DNA from: Serendipita indica DSM 11827
Lineage: Eukaryota > Basidiomycota > Agaricomycetes > Sebacinales > Serendipitaceae
Assembly (NCBI GenBank): GCA_910890315.1
Contig: CAJVGD010000013.1
Span: 310,001 to 374,000, forward strand
Direction: 5' to 3'
DNA: 64,000 nucleotides
Shown here: in pieces, positions 1 to 10,879 of the stretch
How the letters are laid out: each line of letters starts with the position of its first letter
Position numbering within the stretch: position 1 is the stretch's first letter
Translations under genes and position numbers: made by a program
The notes under the pieces: generated by a model
What the model was told of the DNA's origin: nothing
Databases searched by the model: none
Seen by the model: only the letters and a program-made list of their open reading frames with translations

Positions 1-595
1 CAACTAGTTTAATCGTACCGAACGGAACACGGAAGGCGTTCACGCCCTGAGATGCAAAGTGGTTGAATTGGAACGAGGGAGGTGTCACATATGCATCAGT
101 GTAAGAGCCGTCAGTCTGCAAAGTTGTGAGCAAATGGAACGTCAACGATGAGAAAGAAGACGAACGCGAACGGTGAAATCTAGAATGGTCAAGTTAACTC
201 TATAATACTCGATAGAATATTGCTCTGCGTACCGAATCCAGCAATGTTCACACCCTTAAGACGAGGCAAGCCAGACAAACCACCGCCGCTGGTACTCGTC
301 GACTGCGATGAGCTACTGGTGCGAGTAGATGATTGCTGGCCGCCATTGCTGGTGGTCGTCGCACCACCACCTCCTTGGAGGCACTGGTAGTACCAGGGAG
401 GAGAGACCGCCTGGCAGCTCCACCCGCTAGGGCACTGGGTAGGACCTGTGTAACCAGTTCCACCACACTACCAGAGATCAGTACGGCATATAGGGATCAA
501 TAAGTGCTTACTTGTCCCCACTGTCCAGCGGTTTGTGCGACCGCAAGGGTGATGAACGAGCTGAGTACACCCGCGTAAAGGAGTGATTTGACCAT
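1..595 (-). CDS. GH5 endo-beta-1,4-glucanase with N-terminal CBM1 (5' part; runs off window)
   Basis: Secreted cellulase, cut by the left edge. The start ATG at 595 opens a signal peptide (MVKSLLYAGVLSSF, ending near AVAQ). A CBM1 cellulose-binding module follows (QWGQCGGTGYTGPTQC with the Cys and aromatic pattern of the family), then a Ser/Thr/Gly linker, then the start of the catalytic domain (LKGVNIAGFDF, TDGSYTDAYV, NAFRVPFG). This order and these words resemble GH5 subfamily 5 endoglucanases such as Trichoderma EG2, which cut internal beta-1,4 bonds of cellulose outside the cell. Exons read as 512-595, 233-467, 172-179 and below 115. The 8-nt exon restores the expected GFDF..TDG reading. 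The catalytic glutamates lie outside the window. A TATA-like box (675-682) sits about 80 bp upstream. Confidence 0.85.
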
Positions 596-674
596 GGTCA
601 AAGAAAGAATGTCCAACGAAAGAGAGACGGGGAAACTCGAGACGACCAAGGGAGTGTGACGGCTTCATATCCGG

Positions 675-682
675 TATAAATA
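675..682 (-). promoter_or_regulatory. TATA-like box of the GH5 gene
   Basis: TATTTATA on the minus strand, about 80 bp upstream of the endoglucanase start codon, a usual distance in fungi for an inducible gene. Inferred from sequence and position only. Confidence 0.4.
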
Positions 683-1173
683 CCATCGCTACGGGTCTAT
701 AACCACGGATATACGAAGCACCCGTGGAGATTGAGGCGCTAAAAGAGCGGGGAAACGACCCACACCAACCCTAGACGACTGATTACGGAACCTCTGGCAA
801 ATGTCAACAGAGAACCACAAATCGTCCATGACTATACACTATAAATAGAGATTTCTTGTACCATCAAAATGTTCCAGCCGACCGCCGACGTTACTCCTTG
901 TCGTCATCTGACAGATGAACGCACGGTTGCAAGTCGGGACGTTGATGGACTTCGCATAAAATTGAGGGACTGTCATTGCGCGGCCTGTTCGGGTCAACGC
1001 GGACGTGTTTGCAATTACAAATGGGCTAGAGTGTTGATGCTTCTTGGCGATGTGGTTCGTCAAACCCAATCACGGCTATCACCTAGGACACTCCTTCCGT
1101 CAGAGGAGTCGGAATCCATCAGTAGAATTCCGCCTGGGGATTCCGCGAGGAGAGGCCGTACTCGGCTCTCCGC
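683..1173. other. Intergenic region, GH5 upstream / SDR1 downstream
   Basis: Only open frames without recognisable protein features are seen here. The 102-codon plus-strand frame at 869-1177 has no domain-like pattern and runs into the tail of the neighbouring gene. The stretch probably holds the endoglucanase promoter and the 3' flank of the dehydrogenase gene. Confidence 0.4.
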
Positions 1174-2070
1174 CTAGTTCTTCACGAGAATGCTCCCTTC
1201 CTTGTTAAATCTGACATCCCAGGCACCTCCAGCTTCACGTGGTTTTTGAATCAGGGTCCAATACGCGATAGCGTGAGCTTCTCCGCTGAACTCGCTCTCC
1301 GAGGGCGCCCGACCCAGGGCGTCCACCTGAGCAGCCAAATAGAATCTGAAACCACGCGAAGCACCGTACGCTTCGTTTGCTCCCTGAACGTAGTAAGCCA
1401 GAGCACGCTTCTGACTACCGACTCCAAAGTATGCTATTGATGGTTTTTGCGACGTTCCGAGAAAGTTGGAAGTGGCAATAAAGACCTGTTCATATTTTTA
1501 GCGATCATATTACATAATTGAACCGTATACCTTTGGCTTGTCGTCTTCCACTCGCTTGAACGCCTCGACCGTATGCTGTAGTGTAGAGTACGCCCCGAGT
1601 GCGCCAGCAGTAAAGTCGCTAGAATTTATCCATTAGTACGTCAAGGTAAATACAGATGCCACGTTACCTAGTGAACTGCTCGTACGGCAACGAAAATGGC
1701 TCGCCCTTGTTCGGTAGCGATGAGAAGGCAGCCACTTCCCCTGATTCAGAGCCAAAAATAGCACGATTTGAGAGGTAGATCCGCACCATTATATATTACG
1801 ACGTTTGCAGGTGCGCCAAAGGTCCTCTCTACCTCCTGAAACGCGGCAGAGACTTGAGCCGGTTTTGAAACGTCGACTTTGATTGAAGTCATTGATTTTG
1901 ATTCGATGCTAACGCTCTCGCTGCGAGATCCCAGCGCAACATGAAAACCATTAGAGGCAAGCTTAGACGCAACTGCCTGAGTGTGCGAATTTTGAGTCTT
2001 GGTTTCCATCCTTGATCGAACCCACCTTTCCGACACGACCTCCAGCTCCTAGAATTAGTGCGATTGACAT
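1174..2070 (-). CDS. Short-chain dehydrogenase/reductase-like protein, copy 1
   Basis: NAD(P)-binding Rossmann protein of the SDR superfamily; substrate unknown. The start ATG at 2070 gives MSIALILGAGGRVGK with the glycine-rich nucleotide-binding loop. Exons can be joined with consistent phase: first exon 2026-2070, second from 1976, then pieces encoding VALGSRS, KVDVSKP, NVVIYN, GALGAYSTLQ, VFIATSNFLG and RGFRFYLAAQV, ending GSILVKN. The proteins look like atypical fungal SDRs in which the classical YxxxK site is not obvious; the region YFGVGSQKRALAYYV stands where it would be expected. The gene is a close paralogue of the plus-strand gene at 2575 and shares its upstream region. Confidence 0.75.
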
Positions 2071-2574
2071 TGTTGGGACCAACGTTGGATGGAACAGAGT
2101 CTATAATCATTGACAATGTCCACTGCGGATCTGAGATGAGGCCAACATTCCCTTAATTCCTTGGTAGTGAGAGCGAACTATGGCCCCGTTCATGGCGGAT
2201 AGAGATAGTAAAGGACTTACTATACTCCAATCAATGAGGCTGACTTATGGAGTCAGCACGATGAGCTTCTGGGTTCGTCTCAAGCACCGGCTGAGTGTGT
2301 TGATCTGACGAATCAAATTCACTCTCCCGGCCTGCGTTACATCAGCGGATGGCGTCGACAGCCTTTCAGTTTGGCGACATTGAAGAAACCCAATCATAAG
2401 TCTTCAACTGATATGATTACTAATGAGTGAGTAAGCGTAGCTCAGGAAGTTTTACACAGTTCACCCCTAAGTCCGATAAGCTTCGGAAGGCCATTCTCAG
2501 AGTATTTATACGCATGGAAAGTTGACAAGAATCGATATCTCACTCTAGAGATACTCTCCGTGCGCCTTTCAATC
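2071..2574. promoter_or_regulatory. Shared intergenic region between two divergent SDR genes
   Basis: About 500 bp between the start codons of two paralogous dehydrogenases read in opposite directions. A bidirectional promoter is inferred from layout. No specific factor site is claimed. Confidence 0.45.
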
Positions 2575-3454
2575 ATGTCGGTCGCACTCATCCTTGGGGC
2601 TGGTAGCCGTGTCGGAAGTGTGCGTATCATTGCTCTGCTCTCGCCGCTCCCTCTGATGTCCCCCAGTCTGTAGCCTCCAAACTGGTCGCAAATGGCTACA
2701 AAGTAGCTCTTGGGTCTCGCAGTGGCGGAACTGAAAAGCCAGAGGAGAATACAATCGGGGTCAAAGTCGACGTCGCCAAACCGGACGAGGTTGCTGCAGC
2801 CTTTGTTACCGCGGAGAAGGAGCTTGGAGCGCCAGTAAACGTCGTCGTTTTCAACAGTACGCCTCTATTTCAACACATACCTTTCACTTAATATTCTGAT
2901 AGCGGCTGGCTTTTCGCCACTTCCTGTTCCCGGAGAGCCATTTTCAAAGCCATATGATCGGTTCTTGCAGTAATTATCCAGTCAACTCTTGGCTTCTTGT
3001 TTACTAAACGTCGAATGCCAGAGAAATAACCGTCGGTGCTCTGGGCGCATATGCAGCCTTGCATGAAACAATCAAGAGCTTCAAACGTGTCAGCGAGGAT
3101 AAACCAAAGGTAACTTATCTCTCATTACTGCCATCCATCTAATGGCTCGAACAGGTGTTCATCGCAACTTCGAATCTGCTCGGCGTCATTCCACCAGTGA
3201 CAAACTACTTCACTCTGGGAAACGAGAAGCACAACCTTGCCTACTATGTTCAAGCTGGTAATACGGCCCATGCAGACCAAGGCTTCCGGTTCTACCTCGC
3301 TGCCCAAGTGAGCCCCTCGGGTGGGATTCCTCCAGGGGCCAAGATTGATGGCGAGGCACATGCTACCGCCTATTGGAATCTGATCAACCGCAAAGAGAGA
3401 GGAGGGTGGGATATTCGCTTTATTCAAGACGGAAGCATCCTTGTCGAAAACTAA
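2575..3454 (+). CDS. Short-chain dehydrogenase/reductase-like protein, copy 2
   Basis: Paralogue of the gene at 1174-2070. The start at 2575 gives MSVALILGAGSRVGS, the Rossmann dinucleotide loop. Exons then join in phase to give VASKLVANGYKVALGSRSG, VKVDVAKP, NVVVFNAAGFSPLPVPG, QEITVGALGAYAALHET, VFIATSNLLG and the C-terminal exon ending DGSILVEN. The NAAG-type motif and the late FRFYLAAQV word match the sister gene, and intron positions are shared. This supports an origin by inverted duplication. It is likely a cytosolic NAD(P)-dependent oxidoreductase; the substrate cannot be inferred. Confidence 0.78.
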
Positions 3455-3676
3455 CTCGTTGAATGAACCACTGTATTGATATGATCCTGTATCATTCAGT
3501 CTAGTCTCGAATTGTAAGATTTTCGTTCCCAAACCCACGCAATAGAGACTACGCGTGAACGTCGCCACCTACCTATGCTTCTTCGACCCGTCCAACGGCG
3601 ATATTGGAATCACGGCTGCCCATTCACTTCAGAATACCATTCCAAGAGTGATTTTGTACCTTTAAAATTCCCGAGC

Positions 3677-5052
<1,376 letters not shown>

Positions 5053-5178
5053 AAAAGACACCCTGTACTTGACGTTCAAATTCGTTGCATTGTCAAAGAC
5101 GATTGACAGGCCAAAAAAATCAAACCCATGAGACTGATCCAAACTGACCGACTGCTTTTTTTTTTACATTCCGTGCAA

Positions 5179-7017
5179 TCACTCTCGACGAGCCTTTTTG
5201 ATGGTAGCTGGTCCAGCGTCCCTACTTCCCGTTTCCGGACCATCTGGCTCAGCGTCGCGTTTCCTCTTGTTATTCGCAGCGTCTGTATCCATGGCGCTGG
5301 AGGAGGCAGCGTCCCCAGATGCACTGGTAGATGGAGCCGATGTCTCCGTCTTGGGTTGGGATTTGATAGCTGCTGGTGCCGACGTCCTGGTATCCCTTCT
5401 CTTGTTGTTACCTTTGCCTTTATCGTGTCCCCCCCTTTTGACTGGTTTCTTCCCTTTGATAAAGACGTCTTCCTTGTCTGCTCGACGAGCAATAGAGGAT
5501 TTGACATATTCTAGTTGTTGAGCGCGCTCTTCATCCTCTGAATAAAAGACAGTCAGCCAAGCCGACTGTAAGACGATTGGGCGCTGTACTCACCCGACAA
5601 TTCTCGCCACTTGTATGTAGCACCGTCAATGAAATCGGGCCCGTCTTGCAGCTTTTTCCACTCGGCGTCATCGAGACCACGCTGGAATACCACGTATCCC
5701 GTATTCGTATCAGGAGGATTGACGACGTAAGAAGGCATGCTGAACATTTCTCGAAGACCAGCCTACAGAGGAATCAGCATCGATAGACATTGATATCACA
5801 CTGGTGTACCTTGATTGCGCCCATTTTGACGTTGCCCTCGGCGACAAAGCCCACCATGGCACGTTTGACATAGCGAACGTCTGTATCTTTGGCGAGTTTC
5901 CAGACATTGTCCTCGGGATCGAGTTCAATGTCCAGCTCCTGGTCGAGGATATTAAACTGCTTGACGACGGGTACGTGACCAGGCTCTGCACCAAGGTCTT
6001 GTCGGCCTTCTCGTTTCTTGAAAATAGGGTATAAGCACAGATAAACGTAGGCAAATGAGAATCACGGACCATGAGCCGGAAAGCGTTGAATGTTGGACGA
6101 GGTTTAGGCGGGATTGGTTTCGGTAGCTTGACGTTCTTGTCTTCACACTTCATCGCGACGTAGTCTTGCCTAAATCATGTCGATTAGAAGACAAGCTTAG
6201 TAGCGATGCCGACCAACTTTTTCATGACGAGGAGCTCTGTGCCATCAAACTCGCGTTTGGAGCCGTCTGCAGGCTTGACGAAGCGCTCTGCGGTATCTAC
6301 GTCGGAGAATTCGCAGAATACGCTGCCCTTGAACTTTTTGTCCTGATCTCGGCGCATTCTTACGCAGGCGACTGCACCAAAGCGCGCAAAGTAGCGCTCC
6401 AAATCCATTTGCATATCGCGATACTCTGTAGTCGGGAATCCTTTCTGTGGATACGTTGTTCAGCAATGGGAACCAACTGACAATGGCAGAGACAGACCAC
6501 ATAGACGCTGCGTTCGTCCACTGACGGCTTGGGCCTTTCGACTACAGCAGTGCGACGCCTGACGTTCTTTCCTTCTTCATCAATCTCGAGGAGTGTACTG
6601 GCGCGAAGGGTGTCGGCGAGCCACTCGAGGCCAAGGGATTGAAACTCGGCCATGCGGTTGAACTTGTAAAACTTGTCGAGGGGAATCCAATGATCCGGAG
6701 TTTTGTCATGTTCAGTCCAGAGATATTTGTCGTAAGGCAGGTTGGAATCGGAAAAGTAAAACTCCACTGCGACGAGGAACAAGGTCAGCAACTGTTCAGA
6801 GATTGAGAGCGTCGCTATTAGACGCAAATGGATGCATCTTTGGATGCTTGTAAGCGACGCAACGGCGTTTCCACCGGTGTAATGACTGGGACGAACGACG
6901 ATTCGACTCACTCTGGAAACGAGCTCTCCTTTGCTTCTCTTCTGGACTCTCCGAACGGAGAGTATTTTTGATATTCTCCGTGCTGATAGCAGGAGGATTT
7001 GCGACGACGGCGGTCAT
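5179..7017 (-). CDS. LHP1: La ribonucleoprotein homologue (RNA 3'-oligoU binding)
   Basis: La-family RNA chaperone that protects 3' UUU ends of new RNA polymerase III transcripts. The start at 7017 (MTAVVANPPAISTENIKN) is followed by an intron of about 135 bp. The La motif comes next (VEFYFSDSNLPYDKYLW, then WIPLDKFYKFNRM and LEIDEEGKNVRR). An RRM follows (RYFARFGAVACVRMRRD, KGSVFCEFSD), then a second, xRRM-like region (NTGYVVFQRGLDDAEWKKL, YKWRELSG). The tail is rich in Lys and Arg, ending NNKRKRDAEPDG and KKARRE, probably a nuclear localisation and RNA-binding tail. Domain order and length suit fungal La proteins. The last exon is 5179-5537. Confidence 0.9.
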
Positions 7018-7320
7018 TTGTGCGCACGGTAGGATGCAAGGAAATGGGGCGCAGAGGGCGCAAATAGATAGACAAGGAAGATATTCCTCGAGTGTTTGCA
7101 GAGATGCGGGGGATTTGCCTGTCGGTGACTCGAAATCGACTGTGGAGGACAGGAACAAGATGGACGGCGCCTTCAAGGGAACAAGTCACCACAGATATTA
7201 GCACCAAAATGCCATATTTACCCCCTATATTTCTCGGATCCTGATGGTCAAACGGCGTTGCAAGTGGCGACTGCAGTGCTTCACATCTTGGCCCGACTGT
7301 CTGCTGTACCATAACCCAAA
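7018..7320. promoter_or_regulatory. Divergent promoter region, La / CHZ1
   Basis: About 300 bp separate the start codons of the La gene (minus) and CHZ1 (plus). A shared promoter is inferred from position. Open frames crossing it carry no recognisable features. Confidence 0.4.
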
Positions 7321-7824
7321 ATGTCAACATCTGCAACAAAACGCAAAGCAGAAGAGCCTGAACAGGCTACATCGAGCAAAAAGTAGGCATCTGGCGCATT
7401 TATACTCGCACGTTTCATCGTTCAACAATTCTATTCTGCAGGCAAAAGGTGGTAGACGATGAAGAGAGCGGCAGTGAAGAGGAAGGAAGCGGAGAAGAAG
7501 GTTCAGACGAAGACTTGGACGAAGGCGAGTAATACAACACGAAAAGGAAGCCCCCTGACAGTGCCAATAGATGAGCTAAACGACCTCATACAAGATCAAG
7601 AGGACCAAGCCGACGGTCGCACCTATGGCCGTCGAACTCGTGGTGTCAAGATTGACTTTACAGGCAAAGACGTCCCAGGTGAAGGTGACGATGACGAAGA
7701 TGACGAAGAAAACGTGCCAGAGGTTGAAGAAGAGGTCGTAGGCAAAGGAAAAGGCAAGGCCGTCGCTAAGCCTAGTGAAGAGACCACTGGAGGGGGGTCG
7801 TCAAAGCCGGCCAGCAAAGCTTAG
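7321..7824 (+). CDS. CHZ1: Histone H2A.Z-H2B chaperone Chz1-like
   Basis: Small acidic nuclear protein with a CHZ domain, which in yeast carries H2A.Z-H2B dimers to the SWR1 remodeller. Three exons fit: 7321-7382 (MSTSATKRKAEEPEQ), 7442-7524 (acidic, ESGSEEEGSGEEGSDEDLDE) and 7571-7824 (DELNDLIQDQEDQADGRTYG, then GRRTRGVKIDF and a second acidic run). GRRTRG.KIDF is the CHZ signature. The second intron (7525-7570) keeps the frame only if it starts with GC (gcgagt) rather than GT. The GT alternative 5 bases downstream leads to an immediate stop. No membrane or secretion signals are seen. Confidence 0.8.
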
Positions 7825-8762
7825 ATAATATGTGAGTTATCCGGAATCTCGCGACCCAACTTACCAAGTTGACAGTGAAGCCGACAAATATTGCTACTCT
7901 TCTTGATATACAAAAGCTTTTCTTGGTCAACATTTGCGCAATCAGCGCTTCGAGAATCAGCCGATACTATGAGTATTAATGATTCTTTACAGCGACGCTA
8001 GTGCCATCAGCTTTGGCGGAACAGCGGACCATCTTGGCAGCGTTTGCGTGGGAAGGTCTCTAGACCTCTTAAACGTATTATAAATTCATCAACTCACGTT
8101 ACTCTCCCACGATTAAAGTCAAATACCGCAGGCGCGAAGAAAGAGGTTTGTCACAACGCTTTGAACCTCTCCGAAAAGATAGTAACACTAATAAAACTTG
8201 CATAGATTCTCAATCTTAAACACTCGAGGGACAATTGTTGCACGGCTCCTGGTGACCGTCCAACATCTCCGACCCGTTCGTAGATCTCGGGTGAGTTTGA
8301 CAACCGGACTCGATGTCACTTTTTCTGTCTCGTTCACCTTTAAATGCTGATTTAGGCAAACGGAATATGGCTTCATTCCGCGTGAGGCTCTCATTACCGC
8401 CTCGCCTTCCGCGCGATGGGCGGTTAGTGGCCTTTTGCAAGAAATTTCCGGCTCTTATCTAACCAGTGACAAGTTTAGGCCCCCGAAAGGATGGATGTCC
8501 CTGCCAGCCGCAGGTGTTCCACCGTCTTGCAAGGAGCAACCTCCCACAACTCATCAATGCTTTCGTGAATGACTTTCCGTATAGTTAAAGGAGTTTTAGT
8601 CTCTCGTAATTCCCCTTAGCACCTTGCGGACACGCCTCCTCCTTGAACCGTCCAGAACCCAGAGGACATAAATATGGGATGTTCTCAGCAAGTTCTAAAG
8701 CAGGTTTCCTACAGACCCCTCCCAGTAGTTTCGTTAGAGTCATTCGTTTTCCAGCAAGCATC
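7825..8762. other. Intergenic region; its right end is a duplicated protease promoter
   Basis: No gene is recognised in 7825-8450. From about 8490 to 8762 the sequence resembles 19130-19395 upstream of the intact M35 gene. Shared words include a GGTGTTCCACCGTCT-like stretch, CTCCCACAA, and an ACATAAATA box at 8666-8674. The duplication that produced the two protease copies therefore included their promoter. Confidence 0.55.
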
Positions 8763-10173
8763 ATGCTCCGAATCCAACCCATAGCAACTTTTGTCGTAAC
8801 ACTCGCCTCCCTTAGGGCTTCCACTCCCTTGAAACGTGCCTCTAACCTTGTTGCCTCTCTTTCCGCAACTTGACCCTCCATCGATTCTGTTGATGGTCTG
8901 GGAATCACGGCCACGGTCGAGAACGCGGTATTTCGGCTGTCAACTGCCTTTTCAGGGCTGAATCCAAGTAGAGCGATCAAGACATCAAGGTCCTTAAGCT
9001 TGGTACTGGTAAGTATTATCGCTTGGTTCATAAATTCGTGCTAAAGGTTGCCAGTCCTGGACAATACCCTCCCTACCAACTCGTTCTTGGTATCTCTCGG
9101 GGCTCAATCCGTCCCCTTTATCAGTATTCAGGTTCAGGTATCCATGCATGACCTTACCGAAGACTCTTTCGTGGCGATTCCCGCTGGAAAATCTGTCAGT
9201 GCGACACGTACCAATCTCGCGGCATTGTACAGCTTTGACTTTGCACCCAAGCAAGATCTCCAAGTCGCCGACGCCAACAGTGTGGTGACCGACCGTGGCT
9301 GATATACTTCGCGCCGCCGCTATCGTACCCAGTGTTGACATACACATCGGCAAGAATGTTCCGAAGAGGAACCTTCTTTCTGCCGAAGAGTTGGAGAAGC
9401 GTACCGTCGTCAGCTGCTCCACCAGTAGCTCCGCCTCTTTTATTTGTGCGTGGTAAGTACCTTGACGGTTGCATTTCTCTCGTTAATCATATTCATCGCT
9501 TAGATATATCGAAGCCAAGAGTCTTGCATCAATCGCCGCAAGCTATATTTCGAGCCGTGGCGCATCCCACTCTCTCTTTCAGGCTTACTTTAGATCCTCC
9601 ACTACTACGACAAAGCTTCTTGCCGTGCTCAATGTGAGTACATGACTTCTATTGCTCCTATTTCCCACGCCGAATAAGCTGCCGCAAACGGAAATTCGTC
9701 GTCGCGCACACTTAATTGCCCAGATCCATACGGAGCCTGCGGAAATGGTATCATGGCGTACATCGTACCCACCACATTGAAAATCTAGTAAGAATTGCTC
9801 ATATTTAGTGACCTATCTAACCTCTCTTCAGCTATTGCTCCATCTTCTACAACGAAGTGACAACCTCGCACCTAGTAAGACACCTACCTTATCTTCTGTC
9901 CTCTGCTAATGTATTTGTCAGTGCTCAGATACCAGTGTAGCTTCACGTGACATTCGCGGTGGAACGACGTTCCACGAGCTCACGCACGCTCTCTCCAATA
10001 CCGATAATGTCGGGTATGGCTGCACCTACGATCAAAGTTTGGCTTCTTCCAACCCACCCAGGCGCAGAATAACGTTGATAACTACAACGTAAGTGCCACA
10101 CTTTAACTCAAGACCTTCTAATGGCTTGATGTAGTACTTTGCGACCCAGGTCTACAAGAACACGCGGTGCTGA
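8763..10173 (+). pseudogene. Degenerate M35 peptidyl-Lys metallopeptidase (deuterolysin type)
   Basis: A broken copy of the intact gene at 19396-20820. It keeps a start (MLRIQPIATFVVTLASLRAS), a signal peptide and propeptide, the zinc-site word GGTTFHELTHALSNTDNVGYG and the family C-terminus TQVYKNTRC. Three breaks are visible against the sister copy. A TGA replaces a serine codon after NLVASLSAT (near 8871). A frame change with a stop lies in the region that reads VVSDVADTLR in the sister (near 9290). A frame change follows DQSLASSN in the catalytic domain (near 10055). A 24-base in-frame loss near 9240 is also seen. Splice sites are largely kept, so the loss looks recent. A functional product is unlikely. 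Confidence 0.8.
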
Positions 10174-10879
10174 AGGGTCATCCTAACCTAGGAGGTTCTC
10201 TTCATCCTTTTATAACCCTTCGTGTTGTGAAATAGGGATGGCAATTCAGGTAGTGCGATAATATCAGGGAGAGCGTTCAGTCACAACTGGAGCCTCAAAA
10301 TGAAATTACCTGATACTATGGTGTCAAACTTACTTGTTCTCCAGCCTTGCTTTCTTATCCTTCTGGGTTCTACCATGTGACTTTCTCAGTTACTTGCGAT
10401 CGAGAGACGACCATGGACAAAGCACGTATAGTTGAAAGAGTACATTCTACATACTAGACTCTGCAAGAAAAAGGGCGCCTATTCCTAATAGAAGATGCCA
10501 TATAGCGCTAGTTGAAATAATTGCAACAGATTACCGGCCGGTATCTGTTCGAACGTTTGTCCAGGAGGAGCCGCATTGGAAACGAGTGAAATCAAACATG
10601 GTTGAACGGAAAGGCATAGTCATGAGGAGGCGCAGATATTGTAGTCCAAGTCGATTATTTGGCGGCACCCAAAACAGAAGCTTACCGGATGATTGCACCC
10701 AGCCATCTTCAGACAATGAGCAGCGAGTGAATCCAGGTACAAGCATGCTCAGCGGAGTATTCTGTGACTCGACCTTAAGACTCGAATTAGGAGGCTCACT
10801 GTCGTTCTTGCTGGAGTCATTTGCATTGGGGCCTAGTCGTACTTGTCAGGCTGTCACCACATTCAGCAATAGGCGGAAA
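10174..10879. other. Intergenic region between M35 pseudogene and NLR gene
   Basis: No coding pattern, repeat or RNA gene was recognised. The 107-codon plus-strand frame at 10586-10909 overlaps the NLR stop and has no domain-like composition. Confidence 0.4.

Noticed and set aside
869-1177. 102-codon plus-strand frame upstream of the SDR pair
   Set aside because: No domain pattern; overlaps the 3' end of a real gene on the other strand.
7459-7824. A single continuous 121-codon frame as the CHZ1 protein
   Set aside because: It lacks the acidic N-terminal part; splicing with the GC-AG intron gives the expected chaperone composition.
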